DNA of 64,000 nt from Bacteroidales bacterium (lineage in GTDB: Bacteria; Bacteroidota; Bacteroidia; Bacteroidales; UBA6680): positions 60,847 to 124,846 of the forward strand of contig JAOARD010000034.1 of the NCBI GenBank assembly GCA_025210735.1. Reading direction: 5' to 3'. Positions 9,845 through 19,580 of the stretch are shown in pieces. Position numbers and translations under genes: made by a program. How positions within the stretch are numbered: the first letter of the stretch is position 1; every line of letters begins with the position of its first letter. Below the pieces are notes generated by a model. The model saw only the letters and a program-made list of their open reading frames with translations. It was not told where the DNA came from and did not search any database.

Positions 9845-11716
9845 CTATCTTACCTCAACAGAGAAATCTTTGTTATACTTAAGATAAAAACTTCCTTTGT
9901 TTACATTAATTGTATCAAATGTTGACGAATCAAAATATATTCTATTCTGTAATAACTCAGGATGAAACTGATTCAAACAGAATTTAAAATCATATCCGTA
10001 ATTAAAGAGTGCTGTAAGAAAGAACGTTCCTACATCGTATCCCTGAAAAGAGAACATATCCGGTTCAGAACTATACAGGTCTCGATATACTGCTATAAAA
10101 TCTTTCACTTTATCATTCTCATAGTTAATATAGAATGGCGATGATGTACGGTATTCAAGATTATAGAGCATCTCAACATTAAGAGCATCCTGTCTGCGCC
10201 AACTTGATGGTCCCACCACCTTTATATCATAACCAAGTTTATTATACGTATCCAGCTTCTGTACAACTTCACTTATAAATCCTTTTTTACCAGATGGCAG
10301 AATAACTATATTCTCAATATCTCTTTTAAGCATCGATTCCAAAGGATGTACTGAGTCAGTCTCCTCCTTCATATCATTAGTATACACAAACTCAGTAACC
10401 GTAGAGTCATCCATCTCATACAATTCACTCAAATAAGGAGTAACATCAAACTCTGTATTATCATTCTCATCGCCGTTATATACTACAAACTTATTGACCC
10501 CGTTAATCTCTTTAAGAACAGATATAAAGTTGTTTGCAGCCTCCTTCATCGAAGGGATTACCTGATATACATAAGGGTTATTAAGCGACCCATTTTTCAG
10601 TTGTCCTAATGGAGATACTATATTTATTCTTCTTTGTCCGGCATACTCTGCTACCTTACTAAAACATTCCGGAAATACTGGTCCTATAAAAAGCGACACG
10701 TCTGAGAAATTATTTTCGGTCAGTAACCTCTCAACCTGTAGCGTATCATTTGCTGTATCAAAAACAGATAATTCAAGGTTTAATCCCTGATGTTTTAATC
10801 TGTCAACAGCAATTAACATACCTTTATAAAACGAAACAAAGTTTTTAGATTTCTTAAATATTCGTTTACTATTAGTTCGTCTCTTTCTGTACTGATGCTT
10901 TATCATTCCATCAGCTCCCTCTTCAGGAAAATTTCTGTCAAGATAAAGCGGTAAAAAAGCCACTACTTTATAATGTTGCGATCTGTTAAACTGAACCTTC
11001 TCAAAGCAGTCTGAGTAATCAATCGTATTGGTAACCGGAGCTACCTCAACAACCTCAACAGTTTCAACCTTCGGTTCCATCCCTTCTATATCAACATCAG
11101 GATTCAAAGGTATAATAACCTCTATTCCGGCTCTGTATCCTTCCTTAAACTTATCCTTATTAAGTCGTTTTATTATCTTCTCTCTTACACCATATCTCTT
11201 CTTAAGATCAGACAGACTCTCTCCGGGTCTTATAATATGGTATATATAATTCTCGTCGTACTTATCAACAAGCTCAGGTATTACCACAACCTGATCAATA
11301 CTAAGCTCGTTTGTTCTTAAATTATTAGCTTTTTTTATATCTGTTGTACTAACATTATAAAGCTTAGATAAAGAAAACAGGGTCTCCTTTGGCTTTACAA
11401 TATGATATTTCTTTCCCTCTTTCTTTAACTTTTCTTCTACATCCTCTATAAGAGGTATCTTAAGAACCATACCTATTGATAATCCATTATAGGCAGGTGG
11501 ATTCTCTGATATTATTACATCAACAGGCACACTGTATATTTTACTAATACGTGTTAATGTTTCGCCTTTTGATACTATATGCACATAGTAGGGTTTACCA
11601 GATATAGTAACCTTTGTCTCAGATCTGTACTCCGACATATCTTCATTCTCCTGAGCCAATACCGATGCAGAAAACACTATCAGCAACAAAAAAATAAGTA
11701 TTCTGTTTAGTTTCAT
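9845..11716 (-). CDS. LysM protein with periplasmic binding-protein fold
   Basis: A 623-residue exported protein. A signal peptide (about 1-21, ending SVLAQ) precedes three LysM modules at about 40-90, 103-148 and 158-205, seen as repeated YHIVKPKETLFSLSKLYNVS-like blocks that bind peptidoglycan. After a short linker the C-terminal two-thirds (about 245-610) resembles a type I periplasmic binding-protein/amino-acid receptor fold (VVAFLPLYLD, LFIGPVFPECF). This LysM plus receptor layout is common in Bacteroidota and is usually described as a cell-wall-bound protein of unknown ligand. It appears monocistronic. Confidence 0.82.
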   Translation of the reverse strand: MKLNRILIFLLLIVFSASVLAQENEDMSEYRSETKVTISGKPYYVHIVSKGETLTRISKIYSVPVDVIISENPPAYNGLSIGMVLKIPLIEDVEEKLKKEGKKYHIVKPKETLFSLSKLYNVSTTDIKKANNLRTNELSIDQVVVIPELVDKYDENYIYHIIRPGESLSDLKKRYGVREKIIKRLNKDKFKEGYRAGIEVIIPLNPDVDIEGMEPKVETVEVVEVAPVTNTIDYSDCFEKVQFNRSQHYKVVAFLPLYLDRNFPEEGADGMIKHQYRKRRTNSKRIFKKSKNFVSFYKGMLIAVDRLKHQGLNLELSVFDTANDTLQVERLLTENNFSDVSLFIGPVFPECFSKVAEYAGQRRINIVSPLGQLKNGSLNNPYVYQVIPSMKEAANNFISVLKEINGVNKFVVYNGDENDNTEFDVTPYLSELYEMDDSTVTEFVYTNDMKEETDSVHPLESMLKRDIENIVILPSGKKGFISEVVQKLDTYNKLGYDIKVVGPSSWRRQDALNVEMLYNLEYRTSSPFYINYENDKVKDFIAVYRDLYSSEPDMFSFQGYDVGTFFLTALFNYGYDFKFCLNQFHPELLQNRIYFDSSTFDTINVNKGSFYLKYNKDFSVEVR

Positions 11717-11928
11717 TTTAATACTCTATATTTATTTTATCTTCTTTTATACAATAACCTTACCAAATCAAGTTCTTACAACGAATTACAAAAGTAATAA
11801 GAAGGGTAAAACTATATAACTTATCAGGTAATAATTTTAGCAATAAAAAACGATTCATCCAAAATTATATATCACCTAACACTATTAGACCATTAATAGG
11901 GATCATATTTATTTGTTTTATCCAAAAA

Positions 11929-11951
11929 AAGAGGAGCTGCTAACTCCTCTT
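11929..11951 (-). terminator. Terminator of the OmpP1 gene
   Basis: Read on the minus strand, AAGAGGAG pairs with CTCCTCTT around a 7-nt loop and is followed by a T run, 27 nt after the porin stop codon. Confidence 0.85.
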
Positions 11952-11977
11952 CATTATTTAATGATATATACGAGCAA

Positions 11978-13441
11978 TTAAAACCTTAATCCAAATGTCA
12001 TCATAAACTGATGGTTGTTATTTGATAACTTTGTTATTGGTGCCGACCACGTATCTGTTCCATACATTACATATTCTGTGTCATAATCAGTGTATGAGTA
12101 TGCAAAATCTATATAATACGCAGCTTCACGATATCCAAAACCTCCTGAAAACACTTTTCTGTCGCTATCAGAATTGATAAAACCATCTTTAACCGGGCTT
12201 GGATAAAATGCATATCCGCCACGTAAAGCCAACTGACCAAAGTTAAGCTCACCACCAACTTTAATATTTCCAACCGATTTATAAGTATCTCTTATCTGAC
12301 GATTGTCATTAGAGAAACTATCATTAGAGAAACTATTATCTGTCTTTAACTTCATCATAGAGTAATCTACCAGTTCATAGTCTATACTTAATAATCCGTA
12401 TGTTTTAAATATAAGTGCTGTACTAAACATTGCTCTAAGAGGTGTTACAGCCCTGAACTCATACGATCCGTTTGGTGAACTCCATGATTCTACACCATCA
12501 GTAAATCTTGCATTTATATTAGCACTATACTCCTCATTAACCTTATAAACTGTAGGTGTATGAACAGCTGCTCCTAAACGTAAAAACTCAACAGGTTGAG
12601 CTATTACTCCTACCTTAAGATTGTATCCTGTTCCCCATGTTTTTGTTCTGTAATAATAATCAAAGTCGGTAAGTTTGTCTGATGTATTATTTATTGTAGC
12701 TTCATTATGAGTAAATGTGGATATTCTCTCAAAGCTGGTAATACCAAGTGTTGCACCTATAAATACCTTATTTGATATATTAACAGCCTGACTAATTGCC
12801 CACTCTCTGTTATACCCGGTAACCTCAACATCTCTACCCTGTAGCTTATCCTTTCCATTTAAAGAGTTAATCATTCCATACAAATTGTTGGTTCCTGGAA
12901 TAGTATCAATCAGGAATGTATTAAATGCTAACTGACTGCCAAATCCGTTAAGCTGTTCAGGGTGCGTTCCGTCTATACCTGACAAAAAGACATCCAAAAT
13001 AGATGATTTTGCATTATTTCCTCTGAACGAAAAGTTGTTATCAAAGTCATTGGTTCTGTTAAATGACAATCCTATATTATAACTTATTATACCCTTATTT
13101 TTATTTGCCAATTTTATTGGTATTGCAATACCAAAGTTGTTTACATTAAACTTTGTTGCATTATCCGTACTTGTCTTACCAAGAAAAGAAGCATCTGTTG
13201 AGCCTTTAAAATATTTAGTTGTCAATCCAAAATCAGCTCGTCTGTAAATACCCAATCCGGCAGGGTTATAACTAAGTGTTGTTAAATCTCCTCCAAGAGC
13301 TCCAAAAGCTCCTCCCATACTTGTAAACCTTGCTGTTCCGTTATTGTATTGTTGCGATACCTGATACACATAATCTACATATTGTGCCTCAGCTGCAAAA
13401 GCAAACAATAATCCTAATATTATAATTCCTATCTTTCTCAT
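11978..13441 (-). CDS. OmpP1/FadL-family outer membrane porin
   Basis: A 487-residue outer-membrane barrel protein. The signal peptide (residues 1-19, ending AEAQ) is followed by an N-terminal hatch-like segment with the family pattern GTARFTSMGGAFGALGGDLT and NPAGLGIYR, typical of FadL/TodX/OmpP1 transporters for hydrophobic compounds. The rest alternates amphipathic strands and ends in a C-terminal Phe (MMTFGLRF), the expected BAM recognition signal. It probably allows entry of long-chain fatty acids or other lipophilic molecules. It is a single gene, with its own terminator downstream. Confidence 0.88.
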   Translation of the reverse strand: MRKIGIIILGLLFAFAAEAQYVDYVYQVSQQYNNGTARFTSMGGAFGALGGDLTTLSYNPAGLGIYRRADFGLTTKYFKGSTDASFLGKTSTDNATKFNVNNFGIAIPIKLANKNKGIISYNIGLSFNRTNDFDNNFSFRGNNAKSSILDVFLSGIDGTHPEQLNGFGSQLAFNTFLIDTIPGTNNLYGMINSLNGKDKLQGRDVEVTGYNREWAISQAVNISNKVFIGATLGITSFERISTFTHNEATINNTSDKLTDFDYYYRTKTWGTGYNLKVGVIAQPVEFLRLGAAVHTPTVYKVNEEYSANINARFTDGVESWSSPNGSYEFRAVTPLRAMFSTALIFKTYGLLSIDYELVDYSMMKLKTDNSFSNDSFSNDNRQIRDTYKSVGNIKVGGELNFGQLALRGGYAFYPSPVKDGFINSDSDRKVFSGGFGYREAAYYIDFAYSYTDYDTEYVMYGTDTWSAPITKLSNNNHQFMMTFGLRF

Positions 13442-13593
13442 ATGCGTGTTAGTTAATCTGTTTCGGTTTAATTTTCATTTCCCACATCTAATTGACATAT
13501 ACATGTTTCTACTTTAGATATGCGCATAAAAACTCCAGTTTATCAGTTATTTTCTATATCTAATAATTATAAAATACTGTTGCTCAACAAGCT

Positions 13594-14838
13594 CTATCTT
13601 CTAGATCTGGAGCGTGTGCTTCCCCCTGAACTTCCACTACTTCCTGACGATCCTCCTGAGCTTCCGCTGGATCTGTTTACAGACGATCTTCCTGTTGAAG
13701 ATGAGTTGTAACTTCTGCTTGATCCGGAACTATTGTAACTTCTTGTTTTTGTTGTTACTGTTCTGTTTACTCTTCTTGATGCATTATAGTTTGACCTAGT
13801 ACTCGTTCTTGGTCTAGTATAAACCGGAGTATATGATCGTGTTGATTTTCCACGAACTGTATTCGAATTCTGTGGTCTTGTATAAGCATTAGTTCTGCGT
13901 GTAGCTCCACTATTTCTTCCTATCTGCGATCTTGTGTAATTAGATCGTGTTCCAACACGAGTTGAACTATTAACAGACGAATTATTTCCTCGTGTTCCTG
14001 AAGATCTTGTATAATTAGATGATCTGCCTCTGGTTGTTCCGGCATTACGTCCATTTATATTAGCCGATTTACGTGTACCAGTGTACCCTGATCCATAACC
14101 ATTCTGTCTTCCTCTGTATACATTGCTATTAGAGTATGACTTCTTTCCTCCATAATATCCGCCATACAAGTAATCATTGTAATACCAACTATTGCCCCAG
14201 TACCCGTGATAGTGACCATACCATCCATGATAAGGACCTCTGTAATACGGATTCCATCCTGTAAAGTAAGGACTATGATACCCGTAATGGAAACCCCATC
14301 TGTAAGGACTGTATCCCCAAGAATATGCTGAATGTCTGTACCCAAATGCACTTGAAACATACCATGGCTCAACCCATACATCGTCTCCCACAACTACTAC
14401 ATTATAAAAAGCAGGATCGTAAGCACTTACATACCACCATGCATCACTATTTGCAATCAGACTATAATTTGTTAACCCATAACGCGGATTACTAAATCCT
14501 CTCAATCTGCGCTCATATGAGTCGTTATAATTGTCCACCAATACCTCATCATATGGGTTGGTAAACATATCGCTTTCATAAATTACAGTATCTACGTCAT
14601 TTGCTTCCGATTCACGCAAAATGTCTTCAGCACTTCTTCTCATTGAGTTAAAGTCTTGGGCATCTTGCTTTGCAATCTCCTCTTTATCTGCCTCTTCAAC
14701 ATTACTTACATCAATTTCAGATTTAGAGTTGTAGTACACATCATCGTATCCATCAACCCCGCTACCAAGCTTAAATGATGAAGAACAAGAAGATAATATC
14801 AGTATTAAAGCCAGATAAACTATCAATCTTGATTTCAT
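13594..14838 (-). CDS. Lipoprotein with Tyr/Gly-rich middle and Ser/Arg-rich tail
   Basis: A 414-residue predicted lipoprotein. I choose the Met at 14838 because a GGAGG sits just upstream of it, overlapping an alternative ATG at 14850. A lipobox (LILSSC) ends at about residue 19. Residues about 140-230 are rich in Tyr, Trp, Gly and His (YRWGFHYGYHSPYF), and the last 180 residues are a low-complexity Ser/Arg/Thr/Gly/Asn tail. The composition suggests an unstructured, basic, surface- or periplasm-exposed tail that may bind nucleic acid or polysaccharide. Related Tyr-rich lipoproteins occur in Bacteroidota without known function. Confidence 0.7.
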   Translation of the reverse strand: MKSRLIVYLALILILSSCSSSFKLGSGVDGYDDVYYNSKSEIDVSNVEEADKEEIAKQDAQDFNSMRRSAEDILRESEANDVDTVIYESDMFTNPYDEVLVDNYNDSYERRLRGFSNPRYGLTNYSLIANSDAWWYVSAYDPAFYNVVVVGDDVWVEPWYVSSAFGYRHSAYSWGYSPYRWGFHYGYHSPYFTGWNPYYRGPYHGWYGHYHGYWGNSWYYNDYLYGGYYGGKKSYSNSNVYRGRQNGYGSGYTGTRKSANINGRNAGTTRGRSSNYTRSSGTRGNNSSVNSSTRVGTRSNYTRSQIGRNSGATRRTNAYTRPQNSNTVRGKSTRSYTPVYTRPRTSTRSNYNASRRVNRTVTTKTRSYNSSGSSRSYNSSSTGRSSVNRSSGSSGGSSGSSGSSGGSTRSRSRR

Positions 14839-14931
14839 AACAACCTCCATATTTTATAATTATTAGATATAATTTATTTACTTTGCACCAAAATACTTTT
14901 TAACAATTTTTAGCAAATACCGTACCAAACA

Positions 14932-16407
14932 ATGGCAAAAGCATTAACAAGTAGAGAAGAAAATTACTCACAATGGTATAATGAGCTTGTAGTTAAGGCC
15001 GATCTGGCTGAAAATTCGGCTGTTAGAGGATCAATGGTGATTAAACCATACGGCTATGCAATTTGGGAAAAGATGCAAGCTGTTCTGGACAAGATGTTTA
15101 AAGATACCGGACACTCAAACGCATATTTCCCGTTATTCATCCCCAAATCGTTTTTTAGCAAAGAGGCCGATCACGTTGACGGTTTTGCTAAAGAGTGTGC
15201 TGTAGTTACTCACTACAGATTAAGAAACAAGGAAGATGGTAAAGGGATTGAGGTTGATCCGGATGCAAAACTTGAAGAGGAATTAATAGTAAGACCTACG
15301 TCTGAAACTATAATATGGAATACGTACAAAAACTGGATTCAGAGTTATCGTGACCTTCCAATACTATGTAACCAATGGGCTAACGTTGTTCGTTGGGAAA
15401 TGAGAACCAGACTTTTCCTAAGAACAGCTGAATTCCTGTGGCAAGAAGGACATACCGCGCATGCTACAAAAGAGGAGGCTATTGAGGAGACAAAGCAGAT
15501 GATTGACGTTTATAAAGATTTTGCTGAGAACTATCTTGCTGTTCCTGTTATTCAGGGTACAAAATCAGATAGCGAGCGTTTTGCCGGGGCTCTTGATACA
15601 TATACGATTGAGGCTCTTATGCAGGATGGTAAAGCACTTCAGTCCGGAACATCACACTTCTTAGGACAGAATTTTGCAAGAGCTTTTGATGTTAAATTTA
15701 CAAACAAAGAAGGTAAGCAAGATCTTGTTTGGGCTACATCATGGGGTGTATCAACAAGACTTATGGGTGCACTTATTATGGCTCACTCAGATGACAACGG
15801 ACTTGTTCTTCCTCCAAAACTTGCTCCTATTCAGGTTGTAATAGTGCCAATATATAAAGGCGATGAGCAATTTGCTAAGGTTTCTGAAAAAGCAAACGAG
15901 ATAAAAAAAGCACTTGAAGCTAAAGGAATATCTGTTAAGTTTGACAATCGCGATACTCATAAACCAGGATTCAAATTTGCTGAGTGGGAGCTTAAAGGAG
16001 TTCCTGTTAGATTAGCAATGGGTATGAGAGATTTAGAGAACGGTACTATTGAGGTAGCACGTAGAGATACATATGAGAAAAACTCTGTACAAGTAGATGG
16101 TGTTGAGACATATGTAGAAAATCTTCTTAATGAAATTCAAGAGAATATATTCAAGAAAGCTATTGATTTCAGAACAGAAAAAACAACTAAGGTTGACTCT
16201 TATGATGAGTTTAAGAAAGTTCTGGAAGAGAAGGGTGGATTTATTCTTGCACACTGGGATGGAACCCCAGAAACTGAGGAGAAGATTAAAAATGATACTA
16301 AAGCTACAATACGATGTATACCGCTTGATGCTCCTGAAGAAGACGGAGTTTGTATAATATCAGGCAAACCTTCTAAAAAAAGAGTTTTATTTGCTAAAGC
16401 ATATTGA
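14932..16407 (+). CDS. proS: Prolyl-tRNA synthetase
   Basis: A 491-residue class II aminoacyl-tRNA synthetase that charges tRNA-Pro with proline in the cytoplasm. It belongs to the short archaeal/eukaryotic-like form without an editing insertion. Class II motif 2 is seen around residues 160-185 ([16 protein letters not shown]), motif 3 near 290, then an anticodon-binding domain (about 305-410) and the extra C-terminal zinc-like domain ending in an aromatic residue (FAKAY). Full length. A terminator follows immediately. Confidence 0.96.
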   Translation: MAKALTSREENYSQWYNELVVKADLAENSAVRGSMVIKPYGYAIWEKMQAVLDKMFKDTGHSNAYFPLFIPKSFFSKEADHVDGFAKECAVVTHYRLRNKEDGKGIEVDPDAKLEEELIVRPTSETIIWNTYKNWIQSYRDLPILCNQWANVVRWEMRTRLFLRTAEFLWQEGHTAHATKEEAIEETKQMIDVYKDFAENYLAVPVIQGTKSDSERFAGALDTYTIEALMQDGKALQSGTSHFLGQNFARAFDVKFTNKEGKQDLVWATSWGVSTRLMGALIMAHSDDNGLVLPPKLAPIQVVIVPIYKGDEQFAKVSEKANEIKKALEAKGISVKFDNRDTHKPGFKFAEWELKGVPVRLAMGMRDLENGTIEVARRDTYEKNSVQVDGVETYVENLLNEIQENIFKKAIDFRTEKTTKVDSYDEFKKVLEEKGGFILAHWDGTPETEEKIKNDTKATIRCIPLDAPEEDGVCIISGKPSKKRVLFAKAY

Positions 16408-16415
16408 TTATATTT

Positions 16416-16444
16416 AGGGTCTGTTAAACATAGACCCTTTTTTT
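16416..16444 (+). terminator. Terminator whose T run touches the next start codon
   Basis: AGGGTCT (16416-16422) pairs with AGACCCT (16432-16438), then a run of T up to 16444. The ATG of the next gene is at 16445, so the terminator forms the whole 5' region of that gene. Confidence 0.85.
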
Positions 16445-17140
16445 ATGGTTGAAAAAAAAATTACTGAAGCAATAGTTGAAAAGTTAAAAACTAAATCAGC
16501 TGCCAAGTTTAAAGCATACGACAATACTCTTATTGCATTAAACTGGATTAAGGATATTATAAAAGAGATAACCGATAATTGTAATTGCGATCTTGAAGGT
16601 GAAGATAAACGTATACTACTTACAAATCTGAATCAGGGAAAGTATGAAACTGAATTACAGATAGCAGATGAGTTACTAATCTTTAATATGCACAGTAATA
16701 TTTTTGAATTTGACAGAGATCATCAGATCTGGAAATTATCATATCTGAAAGAGGATAATCTCAGATCGTATTGTGGTGTAATAAACATCTACAACTTTCT
16801 GGCAGATTCATTTAAGCATAACAGACTTGAGGATTTAGGGTATCTTGTTGCCAGAATATTCATTAATAATGATATGCACTTCTTTGTTGAAGGCAAAAGG
16901 CAACTTGGTTTCTTATATAATAACTTTGGTACAGATACTCTTACTAAAGACAAAATGGAACAGGTTATTGCATCGGCACTTAACTACACACTTGAGTTTG
17001 ATCTTTTAGTACCTCAATACGATACTGTTAAGATTGCAAATGTAGCCCAGATAAATGAAAAAATTGAGACATCGAAAATTGCAACCGGAAAACGATTAGG
17101 TTACAAGTTCCTTGCAGACGATATCTCTGATGGTAAATAA
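16445..17140 (+). CDS. Conserved Bacteroidota protein, unknown function
   Basis: A 231-residue soluble protein without signal peptide, membrane helix or metal motif. It looks like a mixed alpha/beta protein (DNTLIALNWIKDIIKEI at the N-terminus; LGYLVARIFINNDMHFFVEGK in the middle) and resembles uncharacterised proteins conserved in Bacteroidales. No function is proposed. Its start lies directly behind the proS terminator T run, so expression would depend on read-through or on a promoter inside proS. The M49-like peptidase gene begins 25 nt downstream and may share its transcript. Confidence 0.7.
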   Translation: MVEKKITEAIVEKLKTKSAAKFKAYDNTLIALNWIKDIIKEITDNCNCDLEGEDKRILLTNLNQGKYETELQIADELLIFNMHSNIFEFDRDHQIWKLSYLKEDNLRSYCGVINIYNFLADSFKHNRLEDLGYLVARIFINNDMHFFVEGKRQLGFLYNNFGTDTLTKDKMEQVIASALNYTLEFDLLVPQYDTVKIANVAQINEKIETSKIATGKRLGYKFLADDISDGK

Positions 17141-17165
17141 ACATAATTTCAAATACAAATAACAA

Positions 17166-18809
17166 ATGAGACGTAAATTATTATCTGCCGCTGTGGCCGG
17201 AGCTATTATCCTTTCGGCTTGTAATGGTGGTAACAAAAAAGAGGCAAAGACTACTGAGGAGTCTCCAATCCAGAAAAAGGTAAATGAGTTTGTTGCTGTT
17301 GACCTTAAGTCAGACATCAGCTTCTTAAGTGAGAATGAGAAGAAGATGCTACCTTATCTGTTTAATGCAGCAAAAGTTATGAATGAGATTTTCTGGACAC
17401 AGATTATTGGTGAGCAGGAAGAGTTTCTTTCAAAAATTGATGATAAAGCTACAAAAGAGTTTGCTGTTATCAACTATGGCCCATGGGAAGCTTTGAATAA
17501 TAACAAAAGCTTTATGGCAAATTATGGTGAGCGTCCTGCCGGAGTAAACTACTACCCTGCCGATATGACAGATGAGGAGTTTAATGCTCTTGAGGATGAG
17601 ACAAAATCAAGCCTTTATACTCTTGTAAAGAGAAATGCTGAAGGAAAACTTTATGTTGAGCCTTACCACGTAGCATATAAAGAAAGAGTTGCTATTGCTG
17701 TAGAAAATATCCGTAAAGCTGCAGAACTGGCTGAAGATCCGGGTCTGAAAAAATATCTTGAACTTCGTGCAGAGGCTCTTCTTACTGATGAGTACCTAGC
17801 ATCTGACATGGCTTGGATGGATATGAAAACAAACAACATTGATTTTGTTGTTGGACCAATTGAGAACTATCAGGATCAGAGATATGGTTATAAAGCTGCA
17901 CATGAGGCTTTCATCTTAATTAAAGATCCGGAGTGGAGTAAGAAACTTGCTAAGTTTGCCGCTCTTCTTCCAAAACTACAGTTAGCTCTTCCGGTTGATG
18001 CTGAATACAAAGCAGAGGTTCCTGGTAGCGATTCTGACCTTGGAGTATATGATGCTGTATATTATGCAGGTGACTGTAACGCAGGTTCAAAAACAATTGC
18101 AATCAACCTACCAAACGATGAGAGAGTTCATATTGAGAAAGGTAGTCGTAAACTACAGCTTAAAAACTCAATGAAATACAAGTTTGACAAGATTCTTGTT
18201 CCTATTTCAGAGATGCTTATTGCAAAAGAGCAGCGTAAACACGTTAAGTTTGATGCATTCTTTGAGAACACTATGTTCCACGAAGTAGGACACGGGTTAG
18301 GTATCAAAAACACTATCAACGGAAAAGGTGCTGTACGTAAAGCTCTAAAAGCAACTTACAGTTCTATTGAAGAGAATAAGGCTGACCTAATGGGTGTATT
18401 TATTGTTAAGGAGCTTGCCAATATGGGTGAGATTGAGAACAAAGACATAATGGATAACTATGTTACATTTATGGCTGGTCTGTTCCGTTCTATCCGTTTT
18501 GGAGCATCAAGTGCACACGGTAAAGCAAACATGATCAGATTCAACTACTTTAACAAAGTTGGTGCATTCACAAAAACAGCTGATGGTTTCTACGTTGTAA
18601 ACAAAGAGAAAATGGAGAAAGCAATTGCTGATCTTACAAAAGTTACTCTTGAGATGCAAGGTAACGGAGATATTGAAGCTGCTGAGAAGATGATTAAGGA
18701 GATGGGTAATATTACTCCTGAATTACAAGCTGATCTTGATAAAGTTAACAATGCAGGTATCCCAAGAGATATCAGATTTAATCAGGGACAGAAAATGTTA
18801 GGACTATAA
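17166..18809 (+). CDS. M49-like zinc metallopeptidase, lipoprotein
   Basis: A 547-residue predicted lipoprotein peptidase. A lipobox (ILSAC) gives a mature N-terminal Cys near residue 19. The zinc site is a HEVGH motif (HEXXH) near residue 374, with the third ligand glutamate in EENKADLMG near 402. These place it with the dipeptidyl-peptidase III/M49-like group rather than thermolysins. Such exported homologues are common in Bacteroidota and probably trim dipeptides from oligopeptides in the periplasm. Some databases label the family as dihydrofolate reductase, which the motifs do not support. A terminator follows. Confidence 0.85.
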   Translation: MRRKLLSAAVAGAIILSACNGGNKKEAKTTEESPIQKKVNEFVAVDLKSDISFLSENEKKMLPYLFNAAKVMNEIFWTQIIGEQEEFLSKIDDKATKEFAVINYGPWEALNNNKSFMANYGERPAGVNYYPADMTDEEFNALEDETKSSLYTLVKRNAEGKLYVEPYHVAYKERVAIAVENIRKAAELAEDPGLKKYLELRAEALLTDEYLASDMAWMDMKTNNIDFVVGPIENYQDQRYGYKAAHEAFILIKDPEWSKKLAKFAALLPKLQLALPVDAEYKAEVPGSDSDLGVYDAVYYAGDCNAGSKTIAINLPNDERVHIEKGSRKLQLKNSMKYKFDKILVPISEMLIAKEQRKHVKFDAFFENTMFHEVGHGLGIKNTINGKGAVRKALKATYSSIEENKADLMGVFIVKELANMGEIENKDIMDNYVTFMAGLFRSIRFGASSAHGKANMIRFNYFNKVGAFTKTADGFYVVNKEKMEKAIADLTKVTLEMQGNGDIEAAEKMIKEMGNITPELQADLDKVNNAGIPRDIRFNQGQKMLGL

Positions 18810-18828
18810 CATTTAATATATATAAATT

Positions 18829-18860
18829 AAAAAAGAGGTCGGTTTGACCTCTTTTTTTTA
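18829..18860 (+). terminator. Rho-independent terminator
   Basis: AAGAGGTC pairs with GACCTCTT around a short GGTTT loop, followed by a T run, 20 nt after the M49-like peptidase. Confidence 0.9.
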
Positions 18861-19004
18861 TCAATAGTGCTGATTTTAAATAAATAAACAATACTTTTAA
18901 GCCTGCTAATAATATAACAAACAAATACTGGATTATACAAACGTAATTTATCATATAAACCTGATTAATAACAAGTTTGCATAGTCTTAAAAAAATGCCT
19001 ATAG

Positions 19005-19577
19005 ATGAATTTATCATTTAATTTTATCAAATCCGTATCAACTCTTTATGACGAGATGATGAATAACGGATTCTCTCTGGTTTATCTGGGAGAGTTCAGA
19101 CATGACATTACAAAGATGTTTACCTCAATGGCCGAGACTGATATGGAGATGAACTCTGAAGAGAAATCTGTTCAGCGCAAAGTATACCATGTAATGGTAG
19201 AGACACTGCAAAACATGAACAAACACTCTGATGAAATTACCAACAATAAAAATGGTAACGGACTATTTATTATTGGTAAAAAGGAGGACACATACTATGT
19301 TATTACCTCTAATAAGGTTACTAAAGATCATGCAGAATCTGTTGAGGAATCTATAAAAGAGGTTAATAATGCCACCAAGGAAGAGTTAAAGGATATGTAT
19401 AAAAAACAGATCAAAGAGGGCAAAATATCAAACAAAGGTGGTGCCGGACTTGGTCTTATTGATATTAAAAGAAAAATTGACGAACCTCTATCTTATCAGT
19501 TCTTATTGTTGGATGATGAGAATTACTTGTTTATCTTAAAGGTAGAGATTAATGCTAAAAAATTAAGTACAAGATAA
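19005..19577 (+). CDS. SiaB-like/DUF6272 histidine-kinase-fold protein
   Basis: A 190-residue cytoplasmic protein resembling the SiaB protein kinase/DUF6272 family, which has a GHKL-type ATP-binding fold. The pattern VMVETLQNMNKHSDE near residue 65 corresponds to the N-box helix and KGGAGLGLIDIKRK near residue 146 to the G-box lid. SiaB-type proteins phosphorylate anti-sigma-antagonist partners and affect biofilm and c-di-GMP signalling in other bacteria; here this is inferred from fold only. The gene is followed after 3 nt by an outer-membrane protein gene and the two probably form an operon. Confidence 0.72.
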   Translation: MNLSFNFIKSVSTLYDEMMNNGFSLVYLGEFRHDITKMFTSMAETDMEMNSEEKSVQRKVYHVMVETLQNMNKHSDEITNNKNGNGLFIIGKKEDTYYVITSNKVTKDHAESVEESIKEVNNATKEELKDMYKKQIKEGKISNKGGAGLGLIDIKRKIDEPLSYQFLLLDDENYLFILKVEINAKKLSTR

Positions 19578-19580
19578 ACT

